A stretch of DNA of 26,251 nucleotides from Lachnospiraceae bacterium UBA3386. GTDB taxonomy: Bacteria > Bacillota > Clostridia > Lachnospirales > Lachnospiraceae. Shown here piece after piece: positions 15,147 through 23,045 of this stretch. The notes under the pieces were generated by a model that saw only the letters and a list, made by a program, of their open reading frames with translations, was not told the DNA's origin and made no database searches. The DNA is taken from the NCBI GenBank assembly GCA_002358875.1, contig DEPS01000188.1, positions 8,915 to 35,165 on the forward strand. The letters run 5' to 3'. Each line of letters opens with the position of its first letter. Position 1 is the stretch's first letter. Both the position numbers and the translations under genes were made by a program.

Positions 15147-15203
15147 CACTGTGATTTTACAAAAGTGCTTCCTTCAGCCTCCAGGGAGAATGCCGTCACA
15201 GTG
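15147..15203. repeat. Inverted repeat over the sbcD stop codon
   Basis: CACTGTGA (15147-15154) and TCACAGTG (15196-15203) form an 8-bp pair with a 41-base interval; the second arm overlaps the sbcD stop. Confidence 0.4.
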
Positions 15204-16371
15204 TGTTCCAGATCTCGTCGATCAGCGAAGCCGCGAGTTCTTTCTGGAAGTCCGTCATGCCCGTTCCGTTCTGTTTGAGATACAGCTCCTCCAGCACCTC
15301 CGAGGGCTCCTTCTCCAGAGCCTCCTCCGCCGCTTCGGTGACTCCCTGCGCTCTCGTCCTGGCATTATCATAATCCAGCTCCATCAGGTTTTTGTAAAAA
15401 TATTTCCTGAGCCTGGAGATTGCCTGATCCACATCCTGTTCGTCCGTCAGGACGATCCGGTAGTAATCCTCTGCCGACAGCCTGGCGGTGAAGCCCGGGG
15501 AAGTGAGCTCGGAAAAGCGGCCTCTGAGCGTTTTGAGATCCCTGGCCGCCGTGAGAGGAATCTGCCGGATCTCCACACTTCCCTTTTCCTTTATCTCCAC
15601 GACTGTCACGGCCTTTTTCTGCTTTTCCTCGGAAAAAGAGTACTTGAGAGGAGATCCCGCATACCGGACAGTGTCGCGGCCAATGTGCTGGGGTCCGTGG
15701 AGATGCCCCAGGGCGACGTAGTCAAAGGCGTCAAAAACGCCGTAGTCCACATTGTCAAGGCCCCCGATATGCTTCTGCTCCGAATCGCTTTCCTCGGGCC
15801 GGACTCCGTCTGCCGTCACAAACTGATGGGCGACCGCGATATTTCTGGCTTTGGGGTCGACCCTTGTCTGCCTCAGAAGGACCTCCATGGCCTCAGTCCA
15901 GCTGCCGACCGTCTCATCAGGCCACGCCGCCCGGACCACGGCGGGATGAATATAGGGGATCAAATAGACATACAGCGCCCCGTACTCATCCTTTAGTTCA
16001 ACCGGCCGGATTGATCTTGCGGGCTCCCCGGAAGACTCAGAACCGGAGATCCTGGGCGAGATATGGACCCCGCTCTGCTCCATGACACGTCCGCCATAAG
16101 AGACCCGCTCCGCCGAATCGTGATTCCCGCTTATGACAAAAACCTGAAGCTTTTTCTGTACAAGCGCTGCAAGAAAATCATCAAACAGATTGACCGCTTC
16201 CACGGACGGAATGGATTTGTCGTAAACATCCCCCGCAATGATCACCGCATCGGGTTTTTCCCTGTCCGCAAGCTCAGCGATCCGGTCCAGTATATATTTT
16301 TGATCCTCTATCATGGAAAAACCGTTGACCCGTTTTCCCAGATGAAGATCGGAAAGGTGGAAAAATTTCAT
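15196..16371 (-). CDS. sbcD: Exonuclease subunit SbcD (Mre11-like metallophosphoesterase)
   Basis: The nuclease subunit of SbcCD, 391 residues. The metallophosphoesterase motifs are all present: Asp8-x-His10 (SDLHLG), GDVYD with Asp48, GNHD at 82-85, AHQF, and the final GHLHG. After the catalytic core comes the SbcD capping region and a C-terminal helical segment (EAAEEALEKEPSEVLEELYL) that would bind the base of the SbcC coiled coil. AGGAG lies 7 bases before the ATG. sbcC follows in the same direction, but with a 256-base spacer full of hairpins and not the usual overlap. Confidence 0.94.
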   Translation of the reverse strand: MKFFHLSDLHLGKRVNGFSMIEDQKYILDRIAELADREKPDAVIIAGDVYDKSIPSVEAVNLFDDFLAALVQKKLQVFVISGNHDSAERVSYGGRVMEQSGVHISPRISGSESSGEPARSIRPVELKDEYGALYVYLIPYIHPAVVRAAWPDETVGSWTEAMEVLLRQTRVDPKARNIAVAHQFVTADGVRPEESDSEQKHIGGLDNVDYGVFDAFDYVALGHLHGPQHIGRDTVRYAGSPLKYSFSEEKQKKAVTVVEIKEKGSVEIRQIPLTAARDLKTLRGRFSELTSPGFTARLSAEDYYRIVLTDEQDVDQAISRLRKYFYKNLMELDYDNARTRAQGVTEAAEEALEKEPSEVLEELYLKQNGTGMTDFQKELAASLIDEIWNTL

Positions 16372-16577
16372 CAGACTTCTCCTGTTTAAGTCAACATCTT
16401 TACAGTTATTATTGCCATCTACAATATTTTAACACAAATCAGCTCAATCACCACTTAACGGATGCTTTTTATAAAATGGTTAAGAGAGAAATATTGTCAG
16501 AAAAATTAAAGAGAATTAAATGGCTATCAAAATTAATAAAAGTTAAAGAAAATTAAAAAAATCCCAAAAACACAATG
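16372..16577. other. AT-rich sbcD upstream region
   Basis: No gene is seen. A possible extended -10 (TGTTAAAAT on the minus strand, around 16428-16436) could serve sbcD; the matching -35 is poor. Further upstream (16500-16560) AATTAAA-like motifs recur, giving A-tract-rich DNA that may bend or act as an UP element. Confidence 0.35.
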
Positions 16578-16624
16578 AAAAACCCGGCAGAGCCTGATCA
16601 CAATTCAGGTTCTGCCGGGTTTTT
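16578..16624 (-). terminator. Strong intrinsic terminator of the TRAP operon
   Basis: A 20-bp stem (AAAAACCCGGCAGAGCCTGA pairing with a T-rich right arm, one G-T pair, 7-base loop), beginning 12 bases after the dctP stop. The T-run is on both sides, so it can work in both directions. Confidence 0.85.
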
Positions 16625-16636
16625 ATTTGAATCTTC

Positions 16637-17689
16637 TTACGGGACCATGGCGCGGATCTCTTCAAGTTCTTTTCCGCAGTATGCCTCGATCAGGGACGAG
16701 GAGACGTTTTTCTCGATTGCCTCGTAAACAGGGATGCACTTCTGGCGTACGACCAGCTTGTTTTCGTCATCCAGGCGGATGATCTGCGTTCCGCTCTCCA
16801 CGATGGTGGCGACCCTGGAAGCGATCCTGTCGTCAGACTGCTGGCGGGCCTCCTGCTTGGCGATCTCAGCCGCCTCGCGGATGATCGCCTGCTGGTCCTC
16901 CGGCAGGCCGTCCATGAATTCGCTGCTGACGATCAGGGAGATCAGGTGGGGCAGATGGTTTGTCTCAATGACATAGTCCTGCTGCTCGTAGAGCCTGTTG
17001 GAAACGATGACCTCATAAGGGTTTTCCTGAGCATCGATCGTCCCCTGCTGCAGGCCGATATAGACCTCTGAGAAGGTCATGGGCGTGGGGTTGGCGCCAA
17101 GCGCCTTCCAGAAACGAAGGTGGTAGGGGTTTTCCATTGTACGGATCTTCTGGCCCCTGAAATCATTTGCCGTGTAGACGTCCTTGTTGGATGTCATGAC
17201 GCGGAAGCCCTGGTCCGCATAACCCAAAAGCTCATAGCCGCCGTTCTTATAGACCTGATTGACCTGTTCCATAAATTCCGGGTTGTCGATATGTGCGCGC
17301 ACATCCTCAATGCTGTCAAAGAGGCAGGGCATATCGAATACGGCGATATCCGGAAGGAAGGTGACCTGGGGAGCCGTATTCTGTACGACGAAAGGGATAT
17401 CCCCGTCTTTACAGGACTCGAGAAGCTCGCGGTCGCCGCCGACAATACTGTTGGGATACACCTGGATGCGCATTTTTCCGCCGGACAGGCGCGATACCTC
17501 TTCCGCAAAACGCACCGCATAGATCTGTGTGACAGTGTCCTCAGGGCTCGATGTCCCCAGCGGCCAGGCATAGGTCTGGACTCCGTCGCCGGAACCCGCG
17601 GAACCGCCGCATCCGGTCAGCACGAGGGCAAGGAGGGCTGTAAGCAGGCACACGGTCATGAAACTGAATTTTTTACTGATTTTTTTCAT
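16637..17689 (-). CDS. dctP: TRAP transporter substrate-binding lipoprotein (DctP family)
   Basis: The extracytoplasmic ligand-binding part of a TRAP transporter, 350 residues. A basic start and hydrophobic stretch end in the lipobox LTGC (Cys27), so it is lipid-anchored, as expected in a Gram-positive. The DctP fold is visible in ENPYHLRFWKALGANPTPM and FSEVYIGLQQGTIDAQENP; Arg183 (KIRTMENP) is at the position that usually binds the ligand carboxylate. The ligand is therefore an organic acid. It is the last gene of the cluster, after dctM, and directly before a strong terminator. The aroD and shikimate-dehydrogenase genes upstream suggest quinate, shikimate or a relative, which is inference. 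Confidence 0.9.
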   Translation of the reverse strand: MKKISKKFSFMTVCLLTALLALVLTGCGGSAGSGDGVQTYAWPLGTSSPEDTVTQIYAVRFAEEVSRLSGGKMRIQVYPNSIVGGDRELLESCKDGDIPFVVQNTAPQVTFLPDIAVFDMPCLFDSIEDVRAHIDNPEFMEQVNQVYKNGGYELLGYADQGFRVMTSNKDVYTANDFRGQKIRTMENPYHLRFWKALGANPTPMTFSEVYIGLQQGTIDAQENPYEVIVSNRLYEQQDYVIETNHLPHLISLIVSSEFMDGLPEDQQAIIREAAEIAKQEARQQSDDRIASRVATIVESGTQIIRLDDENKLVVRQKCIPVYEAIEKNVSSSLIEAYCGKELEEIRAMVP

Positions 17690-17702
17690 GCTTTCTCCTT
17701 TC

Positions 17703-18992
17703 TTACAGCAGGCAGAGGCTGATCTGAGGAATGTAGGTGATCAGCAGGAGCGCGATCAGGAACATGATGATCATGGGCATTGCCTTTTTGGCGATCTCCA
17801 TGACCGGTACCTCAGTCAGGGAACTGGCGACAAAGAGGTTGACACCGATGGGCGGCGTCACAAAGCCGATCGCCAGGTTGACGACCATGACAACGCCGAA
17901 ATGGATGGAGTTCATACCCACTGCCGCGACGATCGGAAGCAGGATCGGCGAAAGGATGAGGATGGCAGGAGTCGTATCCATGACCATACCGACGATGAGC
18001 AGGAAAATATTGATCACAATAAGAAGGATGATCTTGTTTGTGAAGCTCTCCAGGATAAAGGCGCTGACCATCTGAGGCACCTGCATCAGTGTCAGCACGC
18101 GCGAAAAGGCAGTGGACGCTGCGAGGATGAACATGATCGGCGCGTAGGTTCTCATCGCCTCTGTCAGTATTCCCCAGAGGTCCTTTACCTTCAGGGTCTT
18201 ATAAATGAACATACTGATGATCAGAGAATAAAAAACGGAAATGACAGCTGCTTCTGTCGGAGAAGCTATGCCGGAATAAATGCAGCCCAGGACAATGACA
18301 GGGCTCAGGATGGCGAAAAAGCTCTCCCTGAAGACCTTTAAAAAGCCTTTTTCATGGAGGGCGTTGATCTGGGCGTCGATCTTCTCCCTGTCTTCGCCGT
18401 TCTTTTTGCAGTATACAAAGGCGTAGGCCATGAGCAGGGCGCCGATCAGAACGCCGGGAATGATTCCCGCCAGGAACAGGTCGCTGACAGAGGCGCCGGA
18501 CGCCATGGCGAACATGATGAAGGGAATGCTGGGCGGGATGATGACTCCCAGGCCGCCCGCGACGGCAACGATGGCCGTCGAAAAGACCTTGTCATATCCC
18601 ATATCGATCAAAAGCGGGATCGTCATGCTGCCGACGGCCGCGACTGTCGCAGGAGCAGATCCCGAGATCGCTCCGTAAAAGAGGCAGGTGATGATGACCG
18701 CGCAGGGAATGCCCGCCGTGCGCTTTCCCAGGAAATAGGAAAAGACGTCAAACAGGCGCTTGGAGATCTGGCCGCGCGCCATCAGGATGCCGGCGAGGAC
18801 GAACATGGGGACCGCAAGGAGCGGAAAACTGTCGATTCCGCCCACCATGGATCGGATGACATAGCTGGCGCTCGCTGTGAAGGATGAATCAAAAGCGCCG
18901 GGAAGCACTGCGACAATGCCCAGCGTGACCGAAACAGGAATGGCGATCAGGAGGCAGAGCGCAAACAGAATAAATACAACAATAGGTGACAT
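17703..18992 (-). CDS. dctM: TRAP transporter large permease (DctM family)
   Basis: The 12-TM ion-coupled membrane subunit, 429 residues, hydrophobic throughout. Family-typical stretches include VPMFVLAGILMARGQISKRL near the N-terminus, GAISGSAPATVAAVGSMTIP, FYSLIISMFIYKTLK, and the C-terminal GFVTPPIGVNLFVASSLT. AAAGGGGG lies 7 bases before the ATG. It follows dctQ by about 50 bases and precedes dctP by 13, so all three are one transcript. Sodium or proton coupling cannot be told from the sequence. Confidence 0.93.
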   Translation of the reverse strand: MSPIVVFILFALCLLIAIPVSVTLGIVAVLPGAFDSSFTASASYVIRSMVGGIDSFPLLAVPMFVLAGILMARGQISKRLFDVFSYFLGKRTAGIPCAVIITCLFYGAISGSAPATVAAVGSMTIPLLIDMGYDKVFSTAIVAVAGGLGVIIPPSIPFIMFAMASGASVSDLFLAGIIPGVLIGALLMAYAFVYCKKNGEDREKIDAQINALHEKGFLKVFRESFFAILSPVIVLGCIYSGIASPTEAAVISVFYSLIISMFIYKTLKVKDLWGILTEAMRTYAPIMFILAASTAFSRVLTLMQVPQMVSAFILESFTNKIILLIVINIFLLIVGMVMDTTPAILILSPILLPIVAAVGMNSIHFGVVMVVNLAIGFVTPPIGVNLFVASSLTEVPVMEIAKKAMPMIIMFLIALLLITYIPQISLCLL

Positions 18993-19044
18993 ACTGGTTC
19001 CCCCTTTTTAAGGATTATAAAGATCACTTTCTGCCGCGGTTCTC

Positions 19045-19566
19045 TCAGGATTTCCCGATGCGGGAAGGCCATCTCACAAGCTCCTCATTGTGCTTAAGGT
19101 TGTGAAGCTCCAAAAGCCAGCGCTCCACAATGCGAAGTACGCACAGGGAAAAGCAGATCAGCGGTGCCGACTGGATATAGTACATGGGGATCCCGCAGGC
19201 AGGACTGACCTGGCCGCTCCGGATCGTCGTCAGCAGATATCGCCAGGCGTAGGGTACCAGATAGACGAAAAATGCGAACTGGATCGTAAGATTCACAAGA
19301 CCGATGACCGCCCTTCCCCTTTTGGAGAATATTTTGACAAACTGATCGATCTTAATGGCAAGGAACTTCTTTGTACAGAGGCTGACACTGATAAATGCCG
19401 ACCATATAAACAGATAGCGGGTAACCTCCTCCGACCAGGAAAGAGACATCCCGAACGCATAGCGGGAAACAACCTGGATGCCCATGATCACTGCCATCAG
19501 GATCAGCAGGATCGTCATCAGGAACTCCTCCAGATATTCATCCACATAAAGCAGTATCTTTTTCAC
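19045..19566 (-). CDS. dctQ: TRAP transporter small permease (DctQ family)
   Basis: A 173-residue protein with four hydrophobic helices. The typical DctQ sequence VVSRYAFGMSLSWSEEVTRY, followed by LFIWSAFISVSL, lies between helices 1 and 2. It pairs with DctM and helps couple it to the binding protein. The start is a GTG at 19566 with a GGGGG run about 10 bases upstream. It is 138 bases downstream of aroD, with no terminator between, which supports co-transcription with the aromatic-pathway genes. Confidence 0.9.
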   Translation of the reverse strand: MKKILLYVDEYLEEFLMTILLILMAVIMGIQVVSRYAFGMSLSWSEEVTRYLFIWSAFISVSLCTKKFLAIKIDQFVKIFSKRGRAVIGLVNLTIQFAFFVYLVPYAWRYLLTTIRSGQVSPACGIPMYYIQSAPLICFSLCVLRIVERWLLELHNLKHNEELVRWPSRIGKS

Positions 19567-19704
19567 TTAATTTCAACCCCCTTTATTTTGGCTGCAAAAA
19601 AAGATCCGCATGATATTCCGAAACGTACAAGGAAAACTGCCCGCACAATCCGGTCTATCATGCAGATCATCAATTCTTTGCCGTCATTTTCCAGCAGCTG
19701 CCGA

Positions 19705-20472
19705 TCAGAGGCTGTTATGGATCAGCTTCAGAACAGTATCCAGATCAGCTGCATTCATCTGTCCGGGCGCAGAGGCCTTGCCGACAGCGCCGAATGTGCA
19801 GGAGCTGCCGAACACTTCGCCGCAGAGGCGGCTGATCAGGCCGGTTCCCGCCATGGACATGGTAATGATGGGACGGTCCGCGTAATCGGTCGCCATCTCT
19901 TCTGTTGCGGAGAGGAGTACCAGGACGTCCTTCTTGTTTTTGGGCATCACGGCGATCTTGGGAATATCCGCGCCGAGCTCCTGCATCTTGCGGAGCCTGC
20001 CGACGATGTCGTCCTTGTCAGGGGTCTTGCCGAAATCATGGTTGGAGGCGACGACCTTGACGCCTGCCGCATGCGCTCCCGCGATGATCTCCTTTACGAT
20101 CTCGTCGCCGGTAAACGCTTCCACATCGATCAGATCCACAAGGCCTGTCTGCGCAACCTGGATGTTGAGCTTTGCGTAGACTTCAGGCTCGATTGCCTTC
20201 TCGCCGCCCTCTTTGGAAGTGCGGAAGGTAAACAGGATCGGGACATTCTCTCCCAGCGCAGGGCGGAGGTCCTTCAGAACATCCTCAACCTTCGCAAAAT
20301 CAAAGACACCTTCAAACCAGTCGACGCGCCATTCCACCAGATCCAGGCGGACCGACTTAAAGGAAGCGGCTGCCGCCAGAATTTCCTCTTTGGTAACGCC
20401 TACGATCGGAACAATGATCTTGGGAGTGCCTTCACCGATCTTCACGCCGCGGACTTCGATCACGTTTGCCAT
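19705..20472 (-). CDS. aroD: Type I 3-dehydroquinate dehydratase
   Basis: A 255-residue class I dehydroquinase, which converts 3-dehydroquinate to 3-dehydroshikimate through a Schiff base. Lys172 (PKIAVMP) is the Schiff-base lysine and His145 (SNHDFGKTP) the general base, two positions on from K170/H143 of the Salmonella enzyme. Substrate-binding residues are also present: Glu47-x-Arg49, Arg84, Arg215 (GLISRLCGEVFGS), Ser234 and Gln238 (KASAPGQM). AAGGAG precedes the ATG. Type I enzymes can serve synthesis or breakdown. Pairing with a YdiB-type dehydrogenase and a TRAP importer, and no other shikimate-pathway gene nearby, points to use of external quinate or shikimate. Confidence 0.94.
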   Translation of the reverse strand: MANVIEVRGVKIGEGTPKIIVPIVGVTKEEILAAAASFKSVRLDLVEWRVDWFEGVFDFAKVEDVLKDLRPALGENVPILFTFRTSKEGGEKAIEPEVYAKLNIQVAQTGLVDLIDVEAFTGDEIVKEIIAGAHAAGVKVVASNHDFGKTPDKDDIVGRLRKMQELGADIPKIAVMPKNKKDVLVLLSATEEMATDYADRPIITMSMAGTGLISRLCGEVFGSSCTFGAVGKASAPGQMNAADLDTVLKLIHNSL

Positions 20473-20645
20473 AATATTTCTCCTTCTGAATTTTTTGTAG
20501 TAAACGGCATAATGATCAAAATCCTGCCGTTCACTGTAAAGCTTATTATTTTTGATGTCAGGTTCAAAAGGTTTGTGGCTATACTGAGCTTCGTCAAAAC
20601 CACCTTTTGCCCCGGCATCATTATTTCCGGAAAGTAAGATCCTCT

Positions 20646-21524
20646 TTATTCGCCGTAACGGATCCCCAGGACTTCCTTCATGTGATCGATAGGCATATCA
20701 ACGCCTGTCCACATCTTGAATGCTGCAGCGCCCTGGAAGAGCATCATTCCGAAGCCGTTCATGTTCTTGCAGCCGACTTCCTTGGCAATGCGCAGGAACT
20801 CTGTTTCCGCGGGAGCATAGACCGTGTCGGTAACGATGAGGTCGGGACGCAGATAGGATTTATCGGGCAGCCAGGTCATTCCCTCGAGGGGCTTCATGCC
20901 GCAGCCGGTCGCGTTGGCAAGAAGATAGCTGCTTTCGATCTCCCTGCGGAGAGACTCGTGGTCCGCAAGATCAAACAGCTGTGCCTTGCAGTTTGTCTTC
21001 TCGTTGATCTTTTTAACGGTCGCTTCCGCGTTTGCCCAGAATTTATCTTTGATATTGAAAATGGAGATCTCCGCAACGCCGTCCAGTGCAGCCTGGATCT
21101 CGATTGCCGTCGCAGCGCCGCCGGCACCGACAACAGTGATCTTTTTGCCGATCACATCGATATCGTAATCCTTCAGGGACTGCATGTAACCGATACCATC
21201 CGTGCAGTGGCCTTCCAGGACCCCGTTTTTATTCACGATGGTATTGACCGCTCCACAGAGCTCTGCTGCGGGAGAAATCTTGTCGAGATACTTACCGACA
21301 ACAGTCTTGTTGGGCATGGAAACATTGGAGCCCACAAGCTTCAGGGCGCGGATACCCTTGACTGCATCCTCAAGCGTGCTGTTGTCAACCTCAAATGCAA
21401 GGTAGGCATAGTCCAGGCCAAGGTACGCAAAGGCCTCATTGTGCATTGCAGGAGAACTGGAATGCCTGATCGGATACGCGATAAGACCTACGAGTTCTGT
21501 GTGTCCTGTTAATCTCTCTGCCAT
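20646..21524 (-). CDS. ydiB: Quinate/shikimate dehydrogenase (YdiB type)
   Basis: A 292-residue AroE-superfamily oxidoreductase that closely follows E. coli YdiB in sequence (LIGLMAYPIRHS-like start, VSMPNK, GAVNTIVN, GFGMMLFQGAAAF). Substrate residues: Ser22/Ser24 (RHSSSP), Lys73 as catalytic lysine, Asn94 and Asp109 (CTDG). The nucleotide loop is GAGGAATA (133-140). In the second loop the sequence is FNIKDKF: Asp160 matches the adenosine-ribose-binding Asp of YdiB, while the arginines of NADP-binding relatives are replaced, which favours NAD. AAAGGAGG lies 8-9 bases before the ATG. It is the first gene of the operon leading to aroD and the TRAP genes, divergent from lysR. Confidence 0.9.
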   Translation of the reverse strand: MAERLTGHTELVGLIAYPIRHSSSPAMHNEAFAYLGLDYAYLAFEVDNSTLEDAVKGIRALKLVGSNVSMPNKTVVGKYLDKISPAAELCGAVNTIVNKNGVLEGHCTDGIGYMQSLKDYDIDVIGKKITVVGAGGAATAIEIQAALDGVAEISIFNIKDKFWANAEATVKKINEKTNCKAQLFDLADHESLRREIESSYLLANATGCGMKPLEGMTWLPDKSYLRPDLIVTDTVYAPAETEFLRIAKEVGCKNMNGFGMMLFQGAAAFKMWTGVDMPIDHMKEVLGIRYGE

Positions 21525-22016
21525 AATTATAATCCTCCTTTATTTTTAATATCTGCTTTTTTGACAGACACAGTGTTACAAAGTCACATTATTAATTATG
21601 CCTCTGTATTTATACAGTGTTTGTGAATATTCTTACACCCTTCCGAAAGCCCTTTTTCAAAACATGACAAAAGTGCTCCCATCGATCTCAGGGCGCTTAA
21701 AGACTTTCTCATGTCTTAAATTATAATTACTGAATTTTAATAGTTCCAATACTTATATTCAATGAAATCGATGCCCTGAGTCTATTGATTTGGTTCGTTT
21801 TTGGAATACATCTTTTACCGAATATTAAGGTATAATCTATTAAACAAGTACACACAATTGAACAACCCGTCAAATGCTTTGTTCCATATACCGGACAGTC
21901 TCTTTGCGCAGACGCAGAACAACTCCAACAACTCCATGTCCGGGATCATCCCCTTCCGGCAGAAGAACCGCTTCGGAACGAGCTGCGGAAAAAAATCTAT
22001 TAAAGAGGTCCCAAAT
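21525..22016. promoter_or_regulatory. Divergent control region between ydiB and the lysR gene
   Basis: This 492-base gene-free stretch must hold two promoters. On the plus side TATAAT (21831-21836) is perfect but lacks a good -35, fitting an activator-dependent promoter. On the minus side TATAAA near 21608-21613 lies inside a dyad. Dyads: CTGTAT-TT-ATACAG (21604-21617, T-N11-A compatible), and an 8-bp pair CTCAGGGC (21687-21694) / GCCCTGAG (21773-21780), each with an ATCGAT on its 5' side. These are candidate LysR-type sites. Confidence 0.45.
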
Positions 22017-22910
22017 ATGACGTTAAACCAGCTTCAATATTTTTACCAGGCAGCAAAGACCCAGCATTTCAACCACGCCGCAAACAATCTGAGCATTTCT
22101 CAGCCATCTCTGTCCAGAGCGATCGCTTCTCTGGAGGATGAGCTCGGTGTCGTATTATTTGAGCGGATGGGACGGAATGTCACCCTTACAAAAGCGGGAC
22201 AGGTCTTTCTGGAGCATACAGAAAAGATCCTGGAAAATATTTCAGCCGCGGAGCGGAAAATGCATCAGCTGGCAGTCAATGGCGGAGCGATTCACATCGC
22301 CTACGTGTTTCCTCTCTCGACTTGGTTTATTCCTGAGGTCGCGCATTCTTTTATAAAATCCGAGAAAGACAGCAACATCACCTTTTATTTTGCGCAGGGA
22401 CTGACTTTTGAAAATATCGAAGGACTCAAGAACGGAAAATACGATATCATTTTCGGCACGCGCGACACGACGGAAATGTCGGTCCGCTTCGTCCCCCTCA
22501 TGAAACAGAAAATGGTCGTCATCATGCCCGAGGGACATGAGCTAGCCGGTCAGCCCTACATCAGTGCGGAAGCCTTCAATGATTATCCTGTCCTCACCTA
22601 TGATCATACATCCGGTCTGGGCAAGCAGACCCGCATCTGGTTCAGGCGGTACAATCTTCATCCGCAGATCATCTGTGAGTCCCCCGACGAGAACGGCATC
22701 GCCTCCCTGGTCCGCGAAGGCTTCGGAATCGCGCTGATCGCGGATATCGGTTTCAGCTCCTGGGAGGGTATCTGCGTGAAGCCGCTCGCTTCGGATCAGG
22801 AGTTTTTCCACACAGTCTATATGGGATATCTTGCAGGTAAATACCAGAGTCCGGCAGTATCCCGGTTTATCACATTCATCCAGGACAACTATACAACGGA
22901 TAACACGTAA
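22017..22910 (+). CDS. LysR-family transcriptional regulator
   Basis: A 297-residue LTTR with an N-terminal winged helix (LNQLQYFYQAAKTQHFNHAA, then ISQPSLSRAIASLEDELG, then LFERMGRNVTLTKAG) and a periplasmic-binding-like effector domain (IHIAYVFPLSTWFIPEV; EGFGIALIADIGF). The ATG at 22017 has AGAGG 8 bases upstream; longer readings would start before the predicted -10 box and are rejected. It faces away from ydiB and reads toward the flavoenzyme gene, the classic place for an activator of one or both. The inducer may be quinate, shikimate or a product. Confidence 0.88.
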   Translation: MTLNQLQYFYQAAKTQHFNHAANNLSISQPSLSRAIASLEDELGVVLFERMGRNVTLTKAGQVFLEHTEKILENISAAERKMHQLAVNGGAIHIAYVFPLSTWFIPEVAHSFIKSEKDSNITFYFAQGLTFENIEGLKNGKYDIIFGTRDTTEMSVRFVPLMKQKMVVIMPEGHELAGQPYISAEAFNDYPVLTYDHTSGLGKQTRIWFRRYNLHPQIICESPDENGIASLVREGFGIALIADIGFSSWEGICVKPLASDQEFFHTVYMGYLAGKYQSPAVSRFITFIQDNYTTDNT

Positions 22911-22960
22911 CACGCTTGCATTTATAGCATAGGGCTATCAATCGCACCGGAATTATGAAT

Positions 22961-22989
22961 TAGTCATCAAGAATCCTTTGTCGTATAAT
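22961..22989 (+). promoter_or_regulatory. Promoter of the flavoenzyme gene
   Basis: TAGTCA (22961-22966), 17 bases, then a perfect TATAAT (22984-22989). Just downstream a perfect tandem 9-bp repeat TGTAATTGT (22994-23011) covers the likely transcription start and could be a binding site. Confidence 0.5.
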
Positions 22990-23045
22990 TATATGTAATT
23001 GTTGTAATTGTAACTGGTGGGTCCTTACTTATCGGAGGTATTGGA

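Noticed and set aside
19090..20637. Long plus-strand open frame opposite aroD and dctQ
   Set aside because: It lies wholly antisense to genes with complete catalytic motifs, has no ribosome site and gives a low-complexity product; it is a shadow of codon use.
20473..20645. Open minus-strand frame between ydiB and aroD (contains GFDEAQYSHKPFEPD)
   Set aside because: It looks protein-like, but has no start codon or ribosome site and no recognised family.
21801..22016. Longer N-terminus for the LysR protein from a TTG at 21801
   Set aside because: It would start upstream of the predicted -10 box and adds a non-family extension; the ATG at 22017 has a good ribosome site and begins with the family motif.
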